Positions 8,335 to 19,500 of a stretch of DNA of 64,000 nucleotides are shown piece after piece; position 1 is the stretch's first letter; each line of letters starts with the position of its first letter. Below the pieces are notes generated by a model. It was not told the origin of the DNA, ran no database searches, and saw nothing but the letters and a program-made list of their open reading frames with translations. The stretch is from Siphonodentalium dalli (Eukaryota > Mollusca > Scaphopoda > Gadilida > Siphonodentaliidae). Location of the stretch: NCBI GenBank assembly GCA_032622095.1, contig CP136064.1, forward strand, positions 170,446,310 through 170,510,309. The letters are read 5' to 3'. A program made the translations under genes and the position numbers.

Positions 8335-8590
8335 CGTTCTCTCTAAATTGAGTTATCTCCCTTGACGCTATGACGTCATAATCATTATTGTCATCTATTG
8401 AAAAGTGGCAATGCCACGAAAGGCCTATAGACATTTTAATTAAATGAATTATTTTCTATAGACATGTCTTATATCAATCTTGGACCATATATATATATAT
8501 ATATATATAGAGCATCATAAATAAATAATTGTAAATAATACTACTTCGTGTTGTTGTTTGGGAGTTGGCCTATATGTAGGACAGGATGTG

Positions 8591-9537
8591 ATACTAAGCA
8601 ATACAAAGCCAATGAGCGGTGAGTGAGCTGGTTCACCGAGGGATCGCGTGAGATTCGTGTGACTCACTACGGGTGGGACCTTATTATAGGAAAATGTGGG
8701 TGGGGAGTTGGACATACAAAGAGTCCCTCGTAAGTCGATAGGGCCATAGAAATAGGCGGACAAAGGGCCCTCAGACGTAGTGTAGAACCTTTAGAAATGG
8801 GAGGTGTTTAGGAGACATGCCCTATATCCAAGTCAGACGCTATATCATCAACTATTTACCTTGATATATTGACTTGATATATATTAATCTCACATATATA
8901 CAGATTTATGTTTGCATGCATGTTGTGAAGACTCATTCTTTCATGTGGATTCAATTTCATAACCCATCCAGAATGAGTTCGTTATTGAATTATAAATGTA
9001 TCAAAACAAAATCATAAATATGAATAACTTAACAATACCACTAACATATATAAACATATAGTTAATGTATCCCACTCTATGAAATGGATGAAATGAACAT
9101 ACAAGTATGAAACACTACAAAGTGAATATAGACACACATTTAAGAGACAATTAATTAAGTTATACTAAATTATATGTCCAATTGGTGAGTTGTGCCAGTT
9201 TTGGGGAATTACCATTTTACAGAATCCCATGTTAATAAATGTATACTACAAGCCAAGTAACATTTAACATTCTTACTCTAAACTAACTCTGACCCTGTCC
9301 TAATTGTGCCAAACCAGTCGGTCAACTAACTGGGACAACATACTTGGATTTTAAGTGTATATCTGAATGATTTGAGTTTTGAATGATAAAATAAACAGTG
9401 CGACTAGTTTTGACAATCTTTTCGGCCTATTAAAAGTTACGAAATGGCAATTCCGAGATTGATATTTACATAACAGGAACAATCAGAGTATGTACACCCT
9501 AGAGGAAATAGCACAACTTCACATTCATTGCACTAAG
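8591..9537. other. Non-coding, AT-rich spacer
   Basis: This stretch lies between the Maverick-like element and the first palindromic repeat. No open frame of convincing quality or known motif was seen. The first ~200 bp could still be the outer part of the Maverick-like element. Confidence 0.4.
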
Positions 9538-9731
9538 TAATCGACCCTACCCCTTAACCACAGCAGAATTATGGGTAACTGTTCAGTATTTAGTCTGAAA
9601 TATGGCTTGTTGCCATTCATCGGAAAGCTCTCACCGAGAGCTTACCGATGAATGGCAACAAGCCATATTTCAGACTAAATCCTGAAAAGTTACCCATAAT
9701 TCTGCTGTGGTTAAGAAGTTAGGTCGATTAA
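9538..9731. repeat. Palindromic hairpin MITE, family P1 (copy 1)
   Basis: The sequence around GCAGAATTATGGGTAAC...GGCTTGTTGCCATTCAT is followed by its reverse complement after a short GAGAGC-type centre, giving a near-perfect palindrome of about 190 bp. Related copies lie at 19990-20205 and about 48181-48345. No coding capacity. Confidence 0.85.
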
Positions 9732-10251
9732 TTAGGTCATTACATGTTAAATCAATATTCAACGGTTGATAATTTGATTATATTTTTGAAGAGATATTAT
9801 ATGATGGATGTCAGGAGAAAAATCACAAAAAGTGTATTTTTCCAAACAGACTCACAAAATTTGAATGTTCCATTAATATTTGATATCGGAAGACCACATA
9901 TTTAAGTAACAGATAACAACACATTACATCGAATATTGACAGGGAGAAAATATAGTTTGTTGTTGCATGTTTAGAATCATGCTTTCTCTCATTTGCCAAC
10001 CCAACATTCTCACTCAACTGAATACAATTTTCCACTAAACATTGTCCTTCAGAATAGTGCATTACACCATCTGTGTTGCATTGAAATTTGTGTATCTTTT
10101 TTTAAGTAGTATTTTTGCATGTGTAAAGAGACTATATAAGGCACTTGCACTTTATGATGACCTCCCCCCATAACTTGTACTCGATGAAATGAGTTTTTTT
10201 CAGTATATTTGTTACCCATATACCGGCAATGTGATGAAAATTATAAGAGAA

Positions 10252-10257
10252 TTTATT
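10252..10257 (-). promoter_or_regulatory. Candidate polyadenylation signal (AATAAA) of the TM9SF2-like gene
   Basis: The minus strand reads AATAAA about 160 bp downstream of the stop codon at 10416-10418. It is the first canonical hexamer I see after the stop, so it would give a short 3' UTR. Confidence 0.45.
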
Positions 10258-10365
10258 TCTACTGTGAAAACAAAATTTTGGTAGGGGGGGGTAATTGTTT
10301 TCTTTGAACTTAGGGAAAATAAACATTTTTTTAAGCCTGATAAAATTAGGAAATTTTTCTATGAG

Positions 10366-10400
10366 AACAATGCATAGGTTAAGAACAATGCATAGGTTAA
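10366..10400. repeat. 17-bp direct duplication
   Basis: AGAACAATGCATAGGTTA occurs twice in tandem immediately beyond the stop codon of the host gene, within its likely 3' UTR. Confidence 0.7.
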
Positions 10401-10415
10401 TGAATCACAGAAAAT

Positions 10416-10504
10416 TTAACATTTCAAATAAAACATTCTGTCAACCTCGACAACGCTGTACATTTTTCTGACAAACCAGAAGCATGACAAGAAGCCGATT
10501 GTTC
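10416..10504 (-). CDS. TM9SF2: TM9SF2-like exon (last coding exon)
   Basis: The acceptor TTTCAG precedes GA ACA ATC, completing a glycine split with the previous exon. It reads [18 protein letters not shown] then [10 protein letters not shown] and TAA at 10416-10418. Animal TM9SF2 normally ends at K-V-D; here the lysine is glutamate and seven residues follow. The exon is separated from the rest of the gene by a 6.7 kb intron holding the minisatellite. Confidence 0.85.
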
Positions 10505-13500
10505 CTGAAATTAGAATAATATTGACATAATATATGAGTTAAAAATTGCCTTAAAATTCTATAAAATATTGGAATAGCAAGAATGTTGAGTCAATACAAA
10601 ATGCTAGGATGAATGTGATAGTTCCACTGACATCAATATTGGGTAACATACAATTAGAATATACTAAAGAACAACATAATATTTTAGAAATCCCCGATTT
10701 CAAAAATACAAATATCTTTTGTGAATAACACAGACAAAGCTGAAGATTGAGTACATCATTTGTCTATAAAGGCATAATAAACTTGTTTATTTCTGATGCA
10801 GCCGAGGGTCGTGGCGAAATCTCTTCAAGTCGAAAAGATCTTGGCTTTGATGGATGGTGATACGCTTTATGTGTCCACAAGATCATGTGATATTTCTTTT
10901 CTAAAATAGCCCCTTTTTCTGTTCTGTTAGAGAAGGTAGGTATTATATGAGAAAATTCTCAATAAAATCCATATTGGGACAGGTGTGCTCGATTCATAAT
11001 GTATTATTTTTTACACCCGAATCTATATAAAACTTGCCAAGAAGAGATATACTTTCTTTACTTAATCGATTCTCCCATTCATTTGTAAAAGTATACAATG
11101 GAATGGTCTATTATTCATTTAAATGGGTGTTTTGATAATACAAGGGCATGTAGAAATATAGTTCCTATTCATTCATATGGAGGAATGTTCAGATGATAAG
11201 TTCAACAAACAGCCGAGTCATCAAAGACAAAGGGTTAGTATTTCAAATACCTGTGATTATTCAAGACCAAGTAGTTGAGTGATTCAAAAGAAAAAGCCAC
11301 ACATCCCCCGAATAAGGTGGCTTTATTTGACCGGTGATTTTTTTTAGAAATGAACATTTCTGCAATCATTGAATCAAACGTTGCTTCCAACAGTGTCTAT
11401 GTTGTTAACACACCTAGTGTTATTTGTTTAGGCACCAGAATGGTCAGTAAATACTAAGACTAAGTCTAGGATTATCATCCAGAAACAAAAATAATTGGGA
11501 AATTCTGAGTCAGCAAGGGTCATAACTCCAGTAGAATGAGTCGACCGAACCAAAATTCAAACTTGATCTGACTTTTCAAATCAGATAACTAAAACTAAAG
11601 TTATCATTTGGAAACCAAGATAATCGGCAAATTCTGAGTCGACAAGGACCCTAACTGCGATAAAAATGGGTGGACCATACCCATATTCAAACTAAAACAG
11701 TCAATAGCGTGATAAAGAAGAAGAAAAGTCAAAAAGTTTAAGTGAAGGGATTGTGTTGTGTAGATGAAATTGTTTTCATTTCAAAAATTTGTTTCAATAA
11801 ATGCGGGCTGCAGGGTGTGCCGAAGGATTCAAATGTAAAATCACAGATGGCTCTACTGGCAGCCATGTTCTTTGTGAAGTTTGGTGATGATTGGATGATG
11901 GATGCAGCCTGTAGGGTGTGCCGAAACATTTAGTCATGCAGCCATGATTTTTAATGAAATTCAGAAACATTTGATGGCTCCCATCCAGTGGTCACCCTGA
12001 AGATCCATATGAAGTTTGGTAATGATAAGGTGAGGGATGTGGTCTGTAGGTTGTGCCAAATTGTTTAGTCATGCCAAGAGTAAATTCTAAGATGGCTTCC
12101 GGCAATCATGTTTTTCATTGTAAATCGTTCAAATTCAATAACTCCCATCTAGAGGTGATCCTAAACAAGTCTGTAAATTTTAAAACGATTCACCAATAAA
12201 TGCGGGCTGCAGGGTATGCCCATTTTAAATTGTGAAATGCAAGATGGCTGCTGGCAGCCATGTTTTTCAACAATTACTGTAAAAAATTGATGGCTCCCAT
12301 GAGATGGCTCAACGGATGACGGATGTGGTCTCTGGGGTGTGCCAAAGGATTTAGTCATGCAAAGAGTAAAATCCAAGATGGCTGCCAGCAGCCATATTTT
12401 TCAAATCATTTAATTTAATAGCTCCTATTTAGAGGTGATCATAAACATGCCTGTAAACTTTCAAAACAATTCTCCAATAAATTTGGGCATCAGGTTGTGC
12501 CGAAGAATTTAAATTTAAAATCCATGAATAACTGGCAAATTTTAAGTAGACAAGGACCGTAACTCTGGTTAAAATGCACAGACCTCACCCATATTCGAAC
12601 TTGACATGTGTACCAAACCAGTAAGCTCACATACCAATATTGTTTAATTTCATATAACATTACTGAACATATCATTTGGAAACCATCTGGGATGGATGCA
12701 GAGACAAGCGATATCTCTAGCTCCCCCCCAAGTAGCTGAGTGAATTGTTCAAATGATTATGAAAATATGCAACTCAGAAGTCAAAGAAAAATAAATACTT
12801 TCAATAAATTTGTTTATTTAACAAAGACCGTTTTGTCCCAAAGAATATAACACTATTTAAAGCCAAAATAGCTTAAGTTGTAATATATATATTACTAGCT
12901 GGTGGACCCGATTCGTACAGGCTGTTTCCCCTCTGCTTTTCGGCGAACTGCGCGATTTGACCTTGAATTGTCCATTTTGAAGGTCAAGGTCAGGTGGGGT
13001 CACGATTTGACCCGTCCAAAACACTGCCCGGACAAAGAACCGACAAAAGTACCCGTCGAAATGCATCCGGTTTTACCCGATTTGACCTCGAATTGATCAT
13101 TTTGAAGGTCAAGTCAGGTCGGGGTCACGATTTGACCCGTCCAAAACACTCAGTGGACAAAAGTAAACCTATGTATAAAATTTCGTCGAAATCCCATCAA
13201 AATTGGCGATTTGACCTTGAATTGACCCGATTTCAAGGTCACGTCGCACGGGCAAACGAATAGGCTTACGACACTCCCCATACGAAAGTATCCCTAGACA
13301 CTAATTTTCATCGAAATCCCGTGATACTCAGGCGTTCAACCTTGAAATGACCCGATTTCAAGGTCAATGTCACATCGCACGGGCAATTAACAGGCCCATG
13401 CCACTCCCCGGCCGAAAGTACCCCCACATACCAAGTTTCATCAAAATCGGCTTGGCCGTTTTCGAGTCCATCGCGAACACACACACACACACAGATTTCC

Positions 13501-16500
13501 CAAAATATATAATAGATATTCTAAACTATATATTACTGGAAAGAGTAAGTTTAAAAATATAGATATATCTAAGTGCCATCCAAAATGAATTAGTTGTTTC
13601 TCAGGCAAATTTAGTTTCAGATCAGTATGGGAGGGAGGATTTTATTTCAGATCAGTATGGGAGGGAGGATTTTATTTCAGATCAGTATGGGAGGGAGGAT
13701 TTTATTTCAGATCAGTATGGGAGGGGATTTTATTTCAGATCAGTATGGGAGGGGATTTTATTTCAGATCAGTATGGGAGGGAGGATTTTATTTCAGATCA
13801 GTATGGGAGGGAGGATTTTATTTCAGATCAGTATGGGAGGGAGGATTTTATTTCAGATCAGTATGGGAGGGAGGATTTTATTTCAGATCAGTATGGGAGG
13901 GGGGATTTTATTTCAGATCAGTATGGGAGGGAGGATTTTATTTCAGATCAGTATGGGAGGGGATTTTATTTCAGATTAGTGTGGGAGGGAGGATTTTATT
14001 TCAGATCAGTATGGGAGGGGATTTTATTTCAGATCAGTATGGGAGGGAGGATTTTATTTCAGATCAGTATGGGAGGGGATTTTATTTCAGATCAGTATGG
14101 GAGGGAGGATTTTATTTCAGATCAGTATGGGAGGGGATTTTATTTCAGATCAGTATGGGAGGGAGGATTTTATTTCAGATCAGTATGGGAGGGGATTTTA
14201 TTTCAGATCAGTATGGGAGGGAGGATTTTATTTCAGATCAGTATGGGAGGGAGGATTTTATTTCAGATCAGTATGGGAGGGAGGATTTTATTTCAGATCA
14301 GTATGGGAGGGAGGATTTTATTTCAGATCAGTATGGGAGGGGATTTTATTTCAGATCAGTATGGGAGGGAGGATTTTATTTCAGATCAGTATGGGAGGGG
14401 ATTTTATTTCAGATCAGTATGGGAGGGGATTTTATTTCAGATCAGTATGGGAGGGAGGATTTTATTTCAGATCAGTATGGGAGGGGATTTTATTTCAGAT
14501 CAGTATGGGAGGGGATTTTATTTCAGAGATCAGTATGGGAGGGGATTTTATTTCAGATCAGTATGGGAGGGAGGATTTTATTTCAGATCAGTATGGGAGG
14601 GAGGATTTTATTTCAGATCAGTATGGGAGGGGATTTTATTTCAGATCAGTATGGGAGGGAGGATTTTATTTCAGATCAGTATGGGAGGGAGGATTTTATT
14701 TCAGATCAGTATGGGAGGGAGGATTTTATTTCAGATCAGTATGGGAGGGGATTTTATTTCAGATCAGTATGGGAGGGAGGATTTTATTTCAGATCAGTAT
14801 GGGAGGGAGGATTTTATTTCAGATCAGTATGGGAGGGGATTTTATTTCAGATCAGTATGGGAGGGAGGATTTTATTTCAGATCAGTATGGGAGGGAGGAT
14901 TTTATTTCAGATCAGTATGGGAGGGGATTTTATTTCAGATCAGTATGGGAGGGAGGATTTTATTTCAGATCAGTATGGGAGGGAGGATTTTATTTCAGAT
15001 CAGTATGGGAGGGGATTTTATTTCAGATCAGTATGGGAGGGAGGATTTTATTTCAGATCAGTATGGGAGGGGATTTTATTTCAGATCAGTATGGGAGGGA
15101 GGATTTTATTTCAGATCAGTATGGGAGGGAGGATTTTATTTCAGATCAGTATGGGAGGGGATTTTATTTCAGATCAGTATGGGAGGGAGGATTTTATTTC
15201 AGATCAGTATGGGAGGGAGGATTTTATTTCAGATCAGTATGGGAGGGAGGATTTTATTTCAGATCAGTATGGGAGGGAGGATTTTATTTCAGATCAGTAT
15301 GGGAGGGAGGATTTTATTTCAGATCAGTATGGGAGGGAGGATTTTATTTCAGATCAGTATGGGAGGGAGGATTTTATTTCAGATCAGTATGGGAGGGGAT
15401 TTTATTTCAGATCAGTATGGGAGGGAGGATTTTATTTCAGATCAGTATGGGAGGGAGGATTTTATTTCAGATCAGTATGGGAGGGAGGATTTTATTTCAG
15501 ATCAGTATGGGAGGGAGGATTTTATTTCAGATCAGTATGGGAGGGAGGATTTTATTTCAGATCAGTATGGGAGGGGATTTTATTTCAGATCAGTATGGGA
15601 GGGAGGATTTTATTTCAGATCAGTATGGGAGGGAGGATTTTATTTCAGATCAGTATGGGAGGGGATTTTATTTCAGATCAGTATGGGAGGGAGGATTTTA
15701 TTTCAGATCAGTATGGGAGGGGATTTTATTTCAGATCAGTATGGGAGGGAGGATTTTATTTCAGATCAGTATGGGAGGGAGGATTTTATTTCAGATCAGT
15801 ATGGGAGGGGATTTTATTTCAGATCAGTATGGGAGGGAGGATTTTATTTCAGATCAGTATGGGAGGGAGGATTTTATTTCAGATCACTATGGGAGGGAGG
15901 ATTTTATTTCAGATCAGTATGGGAGGGAGGATTTTATTTCAGATCAGTATGGGAGGGGATTTTATTTCAGATCAGTATGGGAGGGGATTTTATTTCAGAT
16001 CAGTATGGGAGGGAGGATTTTATTTCAGATCAGTATGGGAGGGAGGATTTTATTTCAGATCAGTATGGGAGGGAGGATTTTATTTCAGATCAGTATGGGA
16101 GGGAGGATTTTATTTCAGATCAGTATGGGAGGGGATTTTATTTCAGATCAGTATGGGAGGGATATTTTATTTCAGATCAGTATGGGAGGGAGGATTTTAT
16201 TTCAGATCAGTATGGGAGGGAGGATTTTATTTCAGATCAGTATGGGAGGGGATTTTATTTCAGATCAGTATGGGAGGGGATTTTATTTCAGATCAGTATG
16301 GGAGGGAGGATTTTATTTCAGATCAGTATGGGAGGGGATTTTATTTCAGATCAGTATGGGAGGGGATTTTATTTCAGATCAGTATGGGAGGGGATTTTAT
16401 TTCAGATCAGTATGGGAGGGAGGATTTTATTTCAGATCAGTATGGGAGGGATATTTTATTTCAGATCAGTATGGGAGGGGATTTTATTTCAGATCAGTAT

Positions 16501-19500
16501 GGGAGGGAGGATTTTATTTCAGATCAGTATGGGAGGGAGGATTTTATTTCAGATCAGTATGGGAGGGGATTTTATTTCAGATCAGTATGGGAGGGAGGAT
16601 TTTATTTCAGATCAGTATGGGAGGGAGGATTTTATTTCAGATCAGTATGGGAGGGGATTTTATTTCAGATCAGTATGGGAGGGAGGATTTTATTTCAGAT
16701 TAGTGTGGGAGGTGGGATTTTATTTCAGATCAGTATGGGAGGGAGGATTTTATTTTAAAATGTTGTTGGCTGGTTCGTAACCGAATTAAATTGGTGCCTT
16801 CTTTCCTAGCTGGGTTCACCTCAAGCAGTGATTGATATTCTCAATGAGAAATCACACAACAAAGCCACATTCAAAACAGATCTATAAGGAATCACAAATG
16901 ACATGGTCATTTCCTATGCACCATTAATTGTTATCAAACAAGTTCAATTTTGGAGAGAAAACTATAGGGATATAACAAATAACAACACTCTTTTTCTGTA
17001 GCTTTCGACCCCGTAATGTGACGTACTTCAACGTTGACTATAACAAACTTTTGTTTTGAGCCCTGGATGTCAATTCGCAATATGTAAATCTATAGCTATA
17101 TTGCCGTTGATCAAGGCCGTGGGGGCGAAAGCTACTGAAAAAAGAGTGCATTGTTATTTATTATACATACACAAAGTCCCTTATACTGGACATGAATCTA
17201 TCTATTCTAGGGATATAATAAAAATATCTATATGTGATATGTACCTGTCATTAAGAAGAATAAGAAACAAATGATGATTGTGTATCCGAAGTACAGGAAT
17301 GTGCTAGCTCCACCATGGATATCCAACTTCTCCGCAAAAAAGTAGATTGAGTATATGAAGAAATAGAATGCTGTGAAGCCACTCGTCAAAAATGATCTCC
17401 ACCACCAATGATAGTCCTGCAAAAAATAATTAATATTTTCAATTAAAAATAAGTTCTGAAGTATGACCTCAAGTCTTCAAAGAAAAATTGCAAACAGTAA
17501 GTTACATCAGTGAGGTGGACAGGCTGTAATAATATTTATTACATGATCCAACCCCTTCTATAAATTTTGATATGAAACGTTCGTTGCATAACAGGAAATA
17601 GTGCCAGGTGACCTCTGACATCCGGTTTGTCATCTGTTTATATAGCTTCCAATATTTTTCCAATAAACTCTAAAAAATGAAAAGTTTAAAAAGTTATTTC
17701 ATTAAATATATGCCATTAAATACGTCAATGAGTATCTATTTATCTTGGACTATATCTTTACGCAGACAAACAACGCATATTTACATGAAATGTCATTGCA
17801 TGCCTTATAGAAGCCGATGTTAGTTTCAAGTCCCATTTGTTTATTTAAGTATGTTTTATCGAGGGTTTGGATCATGTAATAAATAGAATCTACAACTCGT
17901 CCCCAGATTATAGTTGAATTACAAAACTCGTTCAGTAAATTATGTCTGAACCTCGGTTCAGACCTAATTTACTGGACGAGTTTTATATATTCCGCTATAA
18001 ACTGGGGAACCGTCGTAGATCCTCTATTAATGATCAGGGCAATCAAACTCCACTATATTAGGGATGATCTGATCAGTTTTGGTACTGAGAGAGTTAGGGT
18101 CTATTGTCATCGTTAGTCACACATGCATGCAAGCACGTTAACTGTTAAGGTTAGTGGCAGAGCTATTCATCGCCCATTGTATTCGTCAATCAACTCAAGG
18201 TCGCCATGGGTGATTCTTGGCGTTTTCTGTGTCATTCTAACAGAACTTTAGATTACTAGTAGTGTGATTTGGGCACATCAAGGCAAACCATCATTGAGAA
18301 ATTTAGACCAAAAAACTTGCTCCTTTTCTGAGAATGACTGTTTCAAGGATACGTTTTCATTAATATCAATATGAAATTTGACGCTTCAGTGTTTATCAGT
18401 ACTAAAGGTATATAAACATATCTAAGCAACGGAAAAAAATACCATTCTCATTTTTATTTTGGGTACATTTCAATATATCGGGCACAACGTTTACCGACTT
18501 GAATTTGGGTATATAAAAGCCTGCATTCCAATCATAAATAGGCAAACAGTGCAATCCAAACAGACGCGTTATCATTGTCGACCGACCTTAAATGTGTACC
18601 TTATAAGTTTGAATTCTTCATTGTGTTGGTTACTGTAATTGAACACTTTTAATGATGCATTATTGTTGCCAATGTTATATATATATACTAGTAAGAATTT
18701 GATAGTGGACCAACCAATGAGAGAGAAGCAATCTCAGTGATGGTTACAAAGAGGTTTAACTCTTCCATGACTGGAGCTTCCTGAAATTCTGCTAAGACCC
18801 TGTGCCAAAGCATTCTCTAATATATGCGAGTCTCCCATAGGGAGCCTCGCATATATAAGAGAATGCATTGGCCTAACTATATTTACATTGACCTTGTAAG
18901 CTAGTGCATGCTCTTATATATGTGAGGCTCCCTATGGGAGACTTGCATATAAGAGTATCCACTGGAACAGGAACTTTAATGCTGCACCAGCACAGCCCCC
19001 GTCATGAAAGGGTTAACCTTAAAAGTCAACGTGACTAGAAGCAAACACAACTTCAAATGGCTATAGACCCCTTAACCCTTTCATGACGGGAGCTGTGCTG
19101 GTGCAGTATTACAGATCCTGTGCCAGTACATTCTCTTATATATGCGAGTCTCCCATAGGAAGCCTCACATATATCAGAGAATGCAATGGCTGACAAGGTC
19201 AAGGTAAATATTGTTGGGCCAATGTATTCTCTTAGATATGTGAGGCTCCTTATGGCCATTTGCATATATAAGAGAATGCAATGGCACAGGGTTTTCACAA
19301 AATTACAGGAAGCTCAAGTCATGGAAGGGTTACAGAAACTGAGAAATGTCGGTTATGTCATAGCTTACAAGTTCCAGCCGTGAGGTAACTGTTAATAAGT
19401 TTGGCTGTAACATTTATACTATGACTATACTTCATTTCAAGGGTCTGATCTGCAATAAGTTTGGTGAGATATTTATCTACATACCTCCGCACAAAGGTGG

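Larger units (their letters stand above)
4187..8510. mobile_element. Head-to-head pair of Penelope-like retroelements
   Basis: A near-full-length copy runs on the minus strand (about 7318 down to 4190). A 5'-truncated copy runs on the plus strand (about 7329 to 8490). They are almost identical where they overlap (about 4233-5395 against 7329-8490, roughly 98% by eye). Their 5' ends meet at about 7320-7329 and their 3' ends face outward into AT runs. Truncated inverted partners are a known habit of Penelope-like elements. The 3' flank of the long copy extends about 40 bp further (to about 4190) than that of the short copy. The pair interrupts the right end of the Maverick-like element; the left inverted repeat shows the empty site. 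Confidence 0.9.
1..8590. mobile_element. Decayed Maverick/Polinton (adintovirus-like) element, interrupted by Penelope-like elements
   Basis: Positions 1-508 are the reverse complement of 3764 to about 4187 joined to about 8509-8590, so the unit has inverted ends. Between them lie an integrase, a penton-like gene, a basic protein and a hexon-like capsid gene, all on the plus strand; this set is typical of Maverick/Polinton and adintovirus elements (the C. elegans F54H12.2/F54H12.3 type). Without the inserted retroelement at about 4187-8510 the element is only about 4.3 kb, against 15-20 kb for autonomous Polintons. No polymerase B, FtsK-type ATPase or cysteine protease is visible. Every large gene has stops or frameshifts. 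The outer limits are uncertain because the left end may extend beyond the window. I infer an old, internally deleted and immobile copy. Confidence 0.8.
3764..8590. repeat. Right terminal inverted repeat, split by the Penelope-like insertion
   Basis: The repeat consists of 3764 to about 4187 (the last ~137 codons of the capsid gene plus its 3' flank) and about 8509-8590. Together these match 508 to 1 in reverse complement. The Penelope-like pair at about 4187-8510 sits in an AT dinucleotide run between the two parts. The true outer end may lie beyond 8590, since the left copy begins exactly at the window edge. Confidence 0.8.

Noticed and set aside
13627..16780. Three overlapping plus-strand open frames of 868 to 1043 codons (repeats [30 protein letters not shown])
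   Set aside because: They are by-products of a minisatellite whose unit lacks stops in all three plus frames; the 28-bp units switch the frame constantly, so no stable protein is encoded.
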